Shown here: in pieces, positions 1-6,498 of the stretch
Numbering within the stretch: the first letter of the stretch is position 1
How the letters are laid out: every line of letters starts with the position of its first letter
NCBI GenBank assembly: GCA_947472115.1
Contig: CANIZU010000043.1
Span: forward strand, 1 to 11,666
DNA: 11,666 nt
Direction: 5' to 3'
DNA from: Flavobacteriales bacterium
GTDB lineage: Bacteria > Bacteroidota > Bacteroidia > NS11-12g > UBA955
Position numbers and translations under genes: made by a program
The notes under the pieces: generated by a model
The model's database searches: none
Seen by the model: only the letters and a program-made list of their open reading frames with translations
Told to the model about the DNA's origin: nothing

Positions 1-338
1 CCGCAACCGCAAGTAGACGCTGCATTGGGGTTATTGAATGAAAACCCGCGATTTGCCAATCCATTTTCCCAATCCACTTCCATTCCCAGCACATACATCA
101 CATGGGCTTTGTTCATCACCGTCCGAATTCCATCCACATCGTAGATGGTATCACCCTCTTCTTTTTTGTCAAATGCCAACAGATAACTCATGCCCGAACA
201 GCCTCCACCTTTCACGCCGATGCGCAAATACTGGTCGTCGCTCAATTCCAAACTCGCTTGCAATCGGTGCAATTCAACCAAAGCAGATGAAGTAAATTTC
301 ACTGGGGCGGTTTCAACAGAAGAAATGACAGTTTCCAT
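1..338 (-). CDS. IscA/HesB/ErpA-type iron-sulfur cluster carrier, 3' end cut by window edge
   Basis: A-type Fe-S carrier protein, which accepts or delivers clusters from the ISC/SUF machinery to apo-enzymes in the cytosol. Reading leftward from 338, 112 complete codons are visible. Residues 39-57 contain the family core (RIGVKGGGCSGMSYLLAFD) with the first conserved Cys at 47. The C-terminal part ends in FNNPNAASTCGC, with Cys110 and Cys112 as the other two cluster ligands. Usual family length is about 107-115 residues, so only a few codons and the stop are missing. The ATG at 338 is supported by a TAAATTTG promoter motif ending 5 bases before it. The gene is divergent from the membrane-protein gene at 410. 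Family assignment is secure; which A-type paralogue (IscA, SufA, ErpA) cannot be told from this stretch. Confidence 0.95.
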   Translation of the reverse strand, partial: METVISSVETAPVKFTSSALVELHRLQASLELSDDQYLRIGVKGGGCSGMSYLLAFDKKEEGDTIYDVDGIRTVMNKAHVMYVLGMEVDWENGLANRGFSFNNPNAASTCGC

Positions 339-343
339 AAATA

Positions 344-351
344 CAAATTTA
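344..351 (-). promoter_or_regulatory. Promoter -7 element (TAAATTTG) for the IscA-type gene
   Basis: On the minus strand TAAATTTG matches the Bacteroidota -7 consensus TAnnTTTG at all fixed positions and is followed by 5 bases (TATTT) and the ATG. No good -33 TTTG is visible; the closest is a TTTA about 20 bases upstream. Confidence 0.6.
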
Positions 352-397
352 CGTAATTCGGGTAGGATTCTGCATAAACTTCTCGACGAACGGATTG

Positions 398-405
398 TAT
401 CTTTG
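398..405 (+). promoter_or_regulatory. Promoter -7 element (TATCTTTG) for the membrane protein/mutase operon
   Basis: TATCTTTG matches the TAnnTTTG consensus and is followed by 4 bases (CCCA) and ATG at 410. It argues against an upstream TTG start at 395, which would lie inside or before the promoter. No clear -33 element is visible. Confidence 0.6.
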
Positions 406-409
406 CCCA

Positions 410-985
410 ATGGATTTGCTCACATTGATTTCTCCTTTGGCGATTTTTCCTGCCGGAACGGATATGATTTTTATTCTGTGTATGATTGTAATACCGGCGC
501 TTTTGGTATTTTTCACAGCCCAATACATGATGAAACAGCATGTATCGAACAGTGTACAAATGATCAAAACTGAGATTTTAAAAACCAATCATCAGAGTTT
601 CACGCCGTTAAAATTGCAGGCTTACGAGCGGTTGACATTGTTTTTAGAGCGGACAAGTATTCCTGTTTTGATACAAACCTATGCACAAGCTGGTCAAACG
701 GCCCGCGGCTTCGCCGCGGCCGCCTCGCACGCCATCAAAGAAGAATACAACTATAATGTATCTCAGCAAATCTATGTGAGTTCTCAAATGTGGACCCTCA
801 ACAAAGCCATCAAAGAACAACACTTGCAACTATTGCAAAATATTACCGCATCCCTGCCACCCGAAGCCTCCGCCGCCGATTTGTGTCAAAAACTCATCGA
901 ATTCCTCCAATCCATGGAAGTGCAACCCCAAGATCGCGGCCTAGAATTCATGAAAAATGAAATCGCTTTAACCCTCGGTCAATAA
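410..985 (+). CDS. Uncharacterised membrane-anchored protein (resembles DUF7935-like Bacteroidota family)
   Basis: 191-residue protein of unknown function. One strongly hydrophobic segment at about residues 18-38 (MIFILCMIVIPALLVFF within it) should anchor the N-terminus in the inner membrane. The rest is soluble, probably cytoplasmic, and mostly helical. It has an LQAYERLTLFLER segment at 69-81 and an EEYNYNVSQQIYVSSQMW segment at 111-128 that looks like the conserved core. From memory this pattern resembles a Bacteroidota-restricted uncharacterised family (DUF7935); I could not verify this. The ATG at 410 is chosen over TTG at 395 because a promoter motif ends at 405. The mutase gene follows 14 bases after the stop, so the two are probably co-transcribed. 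An unusual GC-only stem palindrome lies in codons 98-103. No enzymatic motif is seen. Confidence 0.85.
   Translation: MDLLTLISPLAIFPAGTDMIFILCMIVIPALLVFFTAQYMMKQHVSNSVQMIKTEILKTNHQSFTPLKLQAYERLTLFLERTSIPVLIQTYAQAGQTARGFAAAASHAIKEEYNYNVSQQIYVSSQMWTLNKAIKEQHLQLLQNITASLPPEASAADLCQKLIEFLQSMEVQPQDRGLEFMKNEIALTLGQ
703..719. repeat. Perfect GC-rich inverted repeat inside a coding sequence
   Basis: CCGCGGC-TTC-GCCGCGG: two 7-base arms made only of G and C around a 3-base spacer, in DNA whose surroundings are far less GC-rich. It encodes approximately residues 98-103 (from ARGFAA) of the membrane-anchored protein in frame. Confidence 0.8.
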
Positions 986-995
986 TCCCATCGCA
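983..995 (+). repeat. Stop-to-start junction repeat, copy 1
   Basis: TAATCCCATCGCA begins with the stop codon of the membrane-protein gene and ends 4 bases before the mutase ATG. The same 13 bases occur at 11624-11636, again beginning with a stop codon and followed by a start codon. Its meaning is unknown. Confidence 0.4.
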
Positions 996-999
996 CAGC

Positions 1000-2559
1000 A
1001 TGTCAACCGAAAAAAAGAACAACAGCGGCCTGCCCATCGATGTGGTTTACGGTCCCAATGAAACAAAAGCAGCCGCTTCGGAACAACCCGGACAGTTTCC
1101 CTATACCAGGGGAGTAAAAGCCGATATGTACAGAGGTCGACTCTGGACAATGCGTCAGTACGCTGGATTTTCAACCGCTGAAGCATCAAACGAACGATAT
1201 CACTACCTACTCAACCAAGGAACCACTGGACTTTCCGTTGCATTTGACCTCCCCACACAAATCGGTTACGATTCAGACCATGCCATGAGCGAAGGGGAAG
1301 TCGGCAAAGTGGGCGTAGCCATCGATTCTCTCGCCGATATGGAAATCCTTTTCAAAGGCATCCAATTGCAAGACGTCACCACCAGCATGACCATCAACTC
1401 CACCGCATCTACTTTATTGGCGATGTACGTGGCATTGGCCAAAAAGCAAGGGGCCGATCTCAGCAAAATCGGGGGCACAATCCAAAACGATATATTAAAG
1501 GAATACGCTGCCAGAGGTACTTACATCTATCCCGTAAGACCTAGTATGCGTTTGATTACCGATATTTTTGAATGGTGTAGCAAAGAACTTCCGCGATGGA
1601 ATACCATCTCAATTAGTGGCTACCACATTCGCGAAGCCGGATCTACCGCCGTCCAAGAACTGGCCTTCACTTTAGCCAACGGCAAAGCCTATGTAGAAGC
1701 GGCCAAGAAAAAAGGGCTGGACGTGAATGTGTTTGGCAAACGTTTGAGCTTTTTCTTTAATGCACACAACGATTTCTTTGAGGAAGCAGCCAAGTTTAGG
1801 GCCGCCAGAAGAATTTGGGCCAATATCATGAAAAGCATGGGCGCAACCAACCCCGATGCGATGATGCTGCGTTTCCACACACAAACCGGAGGATCTACGT
1901 TAACGGCGCAACAACCCGAGAACAACATCGCCAGGGTTACGATTCAAGCATTAAGTGCCGTTTTGGGCGGTACACAGAGCCTACATACCAACGGTTACGA
2001 TGAAGCGTTGAACCTTCCCACCGAAAAGGCGGCGAGAATTGCCCTGCGAACGCAACAAATCATTGCCAATGAAAGCGGAGCTGCGAGCACTGTGGACCCT
2101 TTGGCGGGATCTTATTATGTTGAACATCTTACAGATACGCTAGAGGCGGAGGCACTAAAACTCATCGACCAAATCGATGCGATGGGTGGTTCGGTGGCTG
2201 CCGTTGAAGCCGGATGGATGCAAGAGCAAATCGCCAGAAGTAGCTACGAAACGCAAAAATCGATCGAAAGTGGTGAGCAAATTGTGGTGGGTGTAAATGC
2301 TTTTACTTCCAATGAAACGGAATCGATGCCTTCGTTTAAAATAAACGATAGTATTCGGGTTCAACAGAGCGAAAAAATCGCCCATCTCAAAGCGACCCGA
2401 AATGCTGAAATTTTTTCGTCGGCCATCAAGAATTTGGACGAAGCATGTACCACCGAAAACAACCTAATGCCCCATATTTTGGACTGTGTTGAGGCATATG
2501 CCACCTTGGGAGAAATTGCTGATATACTGCGAAATAGGTTCGGCGAGTACCAAGGATAA
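1000..2559 (+). CDS. Methylmalonyl-CoA mutase, catalytic (large) subunit lacking a B12-binding domain
   Basis: Radical enzyme that interconverts (R)-methylmalonyl-CoA and succinyl-CoA, linking propionate metabolism to the TCA cycle. The 519 residues form only the TIM-barrel substrate domain. No DxHxxG cobalamin motif is present, as in two-subunit enzymes whose B12 domain is a separate small protein. Residues align with a constant offset of 35 to the numbering I recall for the Propionibacterium enzyme: Tyr54 (Y89), Thr160 (T195), Gln162 (Q197), Arg172 (R207) and His209 (H244). The Tyr89/Arg207 pair binds the substrate carboxylate and is replaced by Phe/Gln in isobutyryl-CoA mutases, which favours methylmalonyl-CoA. 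Other family motifs are RQYAGFSTAEASN (52-64), AFDLPTQIGYDSDH (81-94) and TGGSTLTAQQPENN (296-309). The gene follows the membrane-protein gene by 14 bases. No B12-subunit, epimerase or MeaB gene lies in the window. A related acyl-CoA mutase specificity remains possible. Confidence 0.9.
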   Translation: MSTEKKNNSGLPIDVVYGPNETKAAASEQPGQFPYTRGVKADMYRGRLWTMRQYAGFSTAEASNERYHYLLNQGTTGLSVAFDLPTQIGYDSDHAMSEGEVGKVGVAIDSLADMEILFKGIQLQDVTTSMTINSTASTLLAMYVALAKKQGADLSKIGGTIQNDILKEYAARGTYIYPVRPSMRLITDIFEWCSKELPRWNTISISGYHIREAGSTAVQELAFTLANGKAYVEAAKKKGLDVNVFGKRLSFFFNAHNDFFEEAAKFRAARRIWANIMKSMGATNPDAMMLRFHTQTGGSTLTAQQPENNIARVTIQALSAVLGGTQSLHTNGYDEALNLPTEKAARIALRTQQIIANESGAASTVDPLAGSYYVEHLTDTLEAEALKLIDQIDAMGGSVAAVEAGWMQEQIARSSYETQKSIESGEQIVVGVNAFTSNETESMPSFKINDSIRVQQSEKIAHLKATRNAEIFSSAIKNLDEACTTENNLMPHILDCVEAYATLGEIADILRNRFGEYQG

Positions 2560-2751
2560 ACAATTGTTGTAACGTGCAATCTACATACCATTTAGTACCT
2601 TAGTGAAAAAAATTAAAAAACAAGCAAAAAAAATTAGCAGTTTGTGAATTTTGTCATTTTCTTAGCACTTTAGTTCAAAGGTGGAGCAACCATTAAACTA
2701 AAAAGCACAGTAAATTATCATCAGTAAAACCCATTATCGAAGCGAAAAAAA
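2560..2751 (+). promoter_or_regulatory. AT-rich dnaA upstream region with spaced A-tracts and weak promoter candidates
   Basis: Largest intergenic gap in the window (192 bases). It contains three A-tracts: A7 at 2606-2612, A6 at 2615-2620 and A8 at 2626-2633. Their centres are about 9 and 12 bases apart, roughly helical spacing, so the DNA may be intrinsically curved. Imperfect -7 candidates, one mismatch each, are TACCTTAG (2596-2603) and GAATTTTG (2646-2653); neither has a well-placed -33 TTTG. No Shine-Dalgarno precedes the dnaA ATG, only an A-rich run. No good DnaA box (TTATNCACA) is visible; the nearest is TTATCATCA at 2715-2723 with two mismatches. A dnaA promoter must lie here but its exact position is not resolved. 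Confidence 0.45.
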
Positions 2752-4200
2752 ATGACGGACAAAAAGGCACATGAAGTTTCTTGGCAAGAATGCCTCACAA
2801 TCATCAAAGACAATGTAACTCCGCAGAGCTACAAAACCTGGTTTGAGCCAATCAAAGCCATCCGTTTGACCAACAAGGTGCTTACAATTCAAGTCCCTAG
2901 CCAATTCTTTTATGAATGGTTGGAAGAACACTATGTGCAACTGCTTCACAAAACGCTTAAAAAAGTAATTGGTCCAACAGCCAAGTTGGAATACAATATC
3001 ATCGTGGAAACCTCTGCTCCAGGCCACGACACTACACCTTACACCATTAACCTTCCAACAGGAAGTAATAGCACCAAATCAGTACAGAACGAATTGGGTA
3101 TGCCTATCAACTTGGATACGCCTATCAAGAATCCGTTCATCATTCCTGGTTTGAAGCGCATGAATATCGACAGTCAGTTGAATCCCCGTTACACGTTCGA
3201 CAATTTCGTGGAAGGTGATTGCAACAAATTGGCTAGAAATGCAGGTTTGGCCATCGCTCAAAAGCCGGGCGGAACCGCGTTTAACCCCCTAATGGTTTTT
3301 GGTGGATGCGGATTGGGCAAGACCCATTTGGCCCATGCCATCGGTAACCTCATCAAGCAAACCCACCAGCAAAAAGTTGTGGTTTTTGTGAGCGCCGAGA
3401 AATTCATCAACCAATTCATCGATTCTGCCAAACAAGGCAATAACAACCAGTTCATCAATTTCTACCAATACCTTGATGTATTGATTGTAGACGATGTTCA
3501 ATTCTTCGCCAAAAAAGAACGTACCCAAGAAATATTCTTCCAGATTTTCAACCACCTTCACCAAAACGGCAAACAGATCATCCTGACCTGTGACCGTGCA
3601 CCAAAGGATTTGAAAAATATGGACGAGCGTTTGTTGTCGCGCTTCAAATGGGGCCTCAGTGCTGATTTAAATACGCCTGACTTCGATACCCGCGTTTCTA
3701 TCTTGGAAAACAAAATGTATCAAGACGGGATTACGTTGAACCGCGATGTAGTTGAATATTTAGCCCACAACATCGACACCAACGTGCGTGAGCTTGAAGG
3801 CGCCTTGATTTCATTGTTGGCCCAAGCAAGTCTTACCCGCAAGCAATTGGATTTGAATCTTGCCAAGCAAATCGTGAAGAATTTCGTGAAGAACTCAACC
3901 CGCGAAATCAGCATCGATTATATCCAAAAATTGGTTTGCGACTTCTACAATATCCCTGTGGAGGCTGTAAAATCCAAAACGCGTAAACGCGAGATCGTGC
4001 AAGCCCGTCAGATTGCCATGTACTTCACCAAAGATCTTACGAAAGCATCTTTGAAGAACATCGGTATCTTCTTTGGTGGCCGCGACCACTCAACGGTGAT
4101 TCACGCTTGTCAGACAGTGAACGATTTGATCGAAACCGACAAAAAATTCCGTCACGACGTGGAAGAAATTGAGAAGCGAATCAAAATCAATACCTTCTAA
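2752..4200 (+). CDS. dnaA: Chromosomal replication initiator DnaA
   Basis: AAA+ ATPase that binds DnaA boxes at oriC, melts the origin and loads the helicase. All four domains are present in 482 residues: domain I (about 8-87), a linker (about 88-140), the AAA+ core (about 143-375) and the DNA-binding domain IV (about 385-482). Walker A is GGCGLGKT (184-191), with Cys where most homologues have Val or another small residue. Walker B has Asp247-Asp248 in LIVDDVQFF. Sensor 1 is around ILTCDRAPKDL (277-287), the arginine-finger region is DERLLSRF (291-298, Arg297), and sensor 2 is NVRELEG (344-350). The DnaA signature GGRDHSTVIHAC is at 442-453. The start at 2752 gives a normal domain I. dgkA follows after 31 bases. 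dnaN is not downstream, unlike the classical dnaA-dnaN arrangement. Confidence 0.98.
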   Translation: MTDKKAHEVSWQECLTIIKDNVTPQSYKTWFEPIKAIRLTNKVLTIQVPSQFFYEWLEEHYVQLLHKTLKKVIGPTAKLEYNIIVETSAPGHDTTPYTINLPTGSNSTKSVQNELGMPINLDTPIKNPFIIPGLKRMNIDSQLNPRYTFDNFVEGDCNKLARNAGLAIAQKPGGTAFNPLMVFGGCGLGKTHLAHAIGNLIKQTHQQKVVVFVSAEKFINQFIDSAKQGNNNQFINFYQYLDVLIVDDVQFFAKKERTQEIFFQIFNHLHQNGKQIILTCDRAPKDLKNMDERLLSRFKWGLSADLNTPDFDTRVSILENKMYQDGITLNRDVVEYLAHNIDTNVRELEGALISLLAQASLTRKQLDLNLAKQIVKNFVKNSTREISIDYIQKLVCDFYNIPVEAVKSKTRKREIVQARQIAMYFTKDLTKASLKNIGIFFGGRDHSTVIHACQTVNDLIETDKKFRHDVEEIEKRIKINTF

Positions 4201-4231
4201 AATATTCCCCCAACTGATCTAACGAATCGGC

Positions 4232-4609
4232 ATGCCTAAGTTCCACCAGTCGATGCGTTTCGCATTAAACGGACTTATTACCCTGCTTAGAACGGAACGT
4301 AATTTCCGAATCATGGGAATCATGTCAATTCTCGTTGTAATTACCGGTTATAGCTTACCATTTTTTGGAGAACACCTCAATCGCTTTGAATGGGCTATTC
4401 TTTGGTGTGCGATGGGGTTAATTTTTGTTTCCGAAGGCCTCAACACCGCCCTAGAAACTACCATTGATGTGCTTCACCCCGATCAACATCCAATGATTGG
4501 TCGCGCAAAAGATATGGCTGCTGGCGCAACACTCGCCGCTAGTATAATAGCAATTATCGTAGGGCTGTACATCTTTGGCCCACATGTTATGTCGATCCTG
4601 GAGAATTAA
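4232..4609 (+). CDS. dgkA: Diacylglycerol kinase / undecaprenol kinase family protein
   Basis: Small integral inner-membrane kinase that phosphorylates diacylglycerol, or undecaprenol in many relatives, recycling lipid to phosphatidic acid or to the cell-wall carrier undecaprenyl phosphate. The 125 residues match the normal family size. Three hydrophobic segments lie at about 27-45, 52-67 and 97-117. The active-site motif SEGLNTALETTID (67-79) carries Glu68, Asn71 and Glu75, and AKD follows at 92-94. These correspond to E69, N72, E76 and K94/D95 of the E. coli enzyme with a shift of one. The start ATG lies 31 bases after the dnaA stop, suggesting co-transcription, and no separate promoter motif is seen. 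The substrate cannot be told from sequence alone. Its stop codon lies in copy 1 of the repeat described at 4596-4705. Confidence 0.93.
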   Translation: MPKFHQSMRFALNGLITLLRTERNFRIMGIMSILVVITGYSLPFFGEHLNRFEWAILWCAMGLIFVSEGLNTALETTIDVLHPDQHPMIGRAKDMAAGATLAASIIAIIVGLYIFGPHVMSILEN

Positions 4610-4705
4610 GATTCCAATTCCATCCCTGGTTAATTTGGTTTCAGGTAATTAAATCCGAACTCCATCCGCGATAACATCAGTCCTGGGCAATTAAAGCCCC
4701 AACTC
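4596..4705. repeat. Degenerate three-copy direct repeat with AATTAA cores between convergent genes
   Basis: AATTAA occurs at 4604-4609, 4647-4652 and 4689-4694, giving periods of 43 and 42 bases. Flanks are related. Copies 1 and 3 share TCCTGG before the core. Copies 1 and 2 share a TCC-AA-TCCATCC pattern after it, and copies 2 and 3 share a C-rich then AACTC flank. The first core contains the dgkA stop codon and the third contains the aspS stop codon. Each core sits between a short G-run and a C-run (TGGA/TCCA in copy 1, GGGC/GCCC in copy 3), so weak hairpins are possible. No T-run typical of an intrinsic terminator is present. Confidence 0.4.
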
Positions 4706-6442
4706 TTTGCGCTGCTTTGCATCGATCTCACTCGGTGCATCGATCATCACATCTCTTCCGCTATTATTCTTGGGGAATGCGATGTAATCACGGATACTCT
4801 CTGAACCACCAAACAAACTGCACAATCTATCAAATCCCAATGCAATTCCACCGTGTGGAGGTGCCCCATATTCAAAGGCATTCATCAAAAATCCAAACTG
4901 TGATTGGGCTTCTTCCTTGGTAAATCCGAGTAAATCAAACATACGCGACTGCAATCCACGATCAAAAATCCGGATTGAACCACCGCCCACTTCTACCCCA
5001 TTGATTACCATATCATACGCGTTGGCCCTTACCGCGCCTGGATCTGTGTGCATCAAATCGACATCCTCTGGCAAAGGACTTGTAAATGGGTGGTGCATTG
5101 CATGCCAACGTCCACTTTCCTCGTCGTGCTCCAACAAAGGAAAATCCAATACCCAAAGTGGCTTATAATTAAACGGATCTCTTAAACCCAATTCGCTGCC
5201 CATCAATAAACGTAGCTCATTCAATTGCTTACGGGTTTTATTCATTTCACCAGCCAGCAACAAAATCAAATCACCGGGTTCGGCGCCGAAGGCATCTTTC
5301 CAGGCCGACAATGCTTCAGCATCATAAAATTTGTCGACAGAACTCTTGGCAGAGCCATCGGCTTCAATTCTGCAATAAACCAATCCTTTGGCTCCAATCT
5401 GTGGTCGTTTCACGAAATCTGTAAGACCATCCAACTGTTTCCGGGTATACGATCCCGCGCCTTTGGCACAAATGCCAATCACTGAATCCACTGAATCAAA
5501 TACTACAAAGTCTTTTCCGCTCACCAAATCCACGTCAGTCTCGGGGGATTTCAACTCCACGAACTGCATATCAAATCGGATATCGGGCTTATCGCAACCA
5601 TAGAAACGCATCGCATCGGCATAAGTCATACGCGGGAAAGCTTCAAAATGCACCCCTTTTACCTCGGCAAACAAATGCTTGGCCAAACCTTCAAACGTGC
5701 TTAAAATATCCTCGCGCTCCACGAAACTCATTTCACAGTCGATTTGTGTAAACTCTGGCTGTCGGTCCGCACGCAAATCCTCATCCCTAAAACACTTTAC
5801 AATCTGAAAATACTTATCAAATCCGCTCACCATTAGCAACTGCTTGAAAGTCTGTGGACTCTGGGGCAATGCATACCACTGACCTGGATTCAAACGGGAT
5901 GGAACCACAAAATCGCGTGCTCCTTCGGGTGTGCTTTTGATAAGGACGGGTGTTTCAACTTCCAGGAACTGATCATTGCTCAAATAATTGCGAATCTTCT
6001 GCGCCAAATGATGTCGCATCTCCAAATTCGCCCGAACCACATCCCTACGCAAATCCAAATAACGGTATTGCATTCGAATATCATCACCGCCATCGGTTTC
6101 ATTCTCAATGGTAAACGGAGGTGTTTTGGCTTGATTTAATACGTTTAATTCGGCAACTACGATTTCAATCTCACCGGTGGGCATCAACTTATTTTTTGAC
6201 TCCCGCTCGGCAACTAGACCTTTGACTTGAATCACATATTCGCGACCCAATTCACCGGCTTTTGCCAGCATTTCAGCGCTGTAAGCCTCGTTGAACGACA
6301 ACTGAGTGATGCCATAGCGATCTCGCAAATCAACGAAGGCCATAGAACCCATCAAACGGATTTTAGCTACCCAACCAGAAAGGGTAACCGTATTACCAAC
6401 GTGCGAAATACGCAATTCACCACAAGTATGCGAACGAAACAT
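4691..6442 (-). CDS. aspS: Aspartate--tRNA ligase
   Basis: Class II aminoacyl-tRNA synthetase charging tRNA-Asp in the cytosol. The 583 residues fit the bacterial type. They comprise an N-terminal OB-fold anticodon-binding domain (about 1-105, with VTLSGWVAKIR and FVDLRDRYGITQ), the catalytic core, and the bacterial GAD insertion (about 290-420). Motif 1 lies around FLEVETPVLIKSTPEGARDF (159-178). Motif 2 is FRDEDLRADRQPEFTQID (218-235). Motif 3 is GIALGFDRL (532-540), followed by the IRDYIAFPKN segment. The ATG at 6442 is supported by a TATTTTTG promoter motif ending 5 bases before it. thiL lies upstream on the same strand with a 56-base gap, so aspS can be transcribed alone or by read-through. 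It converges on dgkA. Whether it also charges tRNA-Asn cannot be judged here. Confidence 0.98.
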   Translation of the reverse strand: MFRSHTCGELRISHVGNTVTLSGWVAKIRLMGSMAFVDLRDRYGITQLSFNEAYSAEMLAKAGELGREYVIQVKGLVAERESKNKLMPTGEIEIVVAELNVLNQAKTPPFTIENETDGGDDIRMQYRYLDLRRDVVRANLEMRHHLAQKIRNYLSNDQFLEVETPVLIKSTPEGARDFVVPSRLNPGQWYALPQSPQTFKQLLMVSGFDKYFQIVKCFRDEDLRADRQPEFTQIDCEMSFVEREDILSTFEGLAKHLFAEVKGVHFEAFPRMTYADAMRFYGCDKPDIRFDMQFVELKSPETDVDLVSGKDFVVFDSVDSVIGICAKGAGSYTRKQLDGLTDFVKRPQIGAKGLVYCRIEADGSAKSSVDKFYDAEALSAWKDAFGAEPGDLILLLAGEMNKTRKQLNELRLLMGSELGLRDPFNYKPLWVLDFPLLEHDEESGRWHAMHHPFTSPLPEDVDLMHTDPGAVRANAYDMVINGVEVGGGSIRIFDRGLQSRMFDLLGFTKEEAQSQFGFLMNAFEYGAPPHGGIALGFDRLCSLFGGSESIRDYIAFPKNNSGRDVMIDAPSEIDAKQRKELGL

Positions 6443-6447
6443 AAATG

Positions 6448-6455
6448 CAAAAATA
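6448..6455 (-). promoter_or_regulatory. Promoter -7 element (TATTTTTG) for aspS
   Basis: Minus-strand TATTTTTG matches TAnnTTTG and is followed by CATTT and the aspS ATG. Upstream there is only a TTTC near the expected -33 position. Confidence 0.55.
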
Positions 6456-6498
6456 CGACCTCAGAAACGAAATCCCGTGGCGAAAAATGCCAAAGAAA

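Noticed and set aside
395..409. Upstream TTG start for the membrane-protein gene
   Set aside because: It would place the start before and within the TATCTTTG promoter motif; ATG at 410 fits the spacing seen at other genes.
190..573. Open frame of 127 codons on the plus strand
   Set aside because: It overlaps the IscA-type gene antisense and the membrane-protein gene in another frame; no protein family is visible in it.
2715..2723. TTATCATCA as a DnaA box
   Set aside because: Two mismatches to TTATNCACA and no further boxes nearby, so it is not evidence of an origin.
4685..4699. GGGC-AATTAAA-GCCC as an intrinsic terminator
   Set aside because: The stem is only 4 base pairs and is not followed by a T-run on either strand; kept only as part of the repeat observation.
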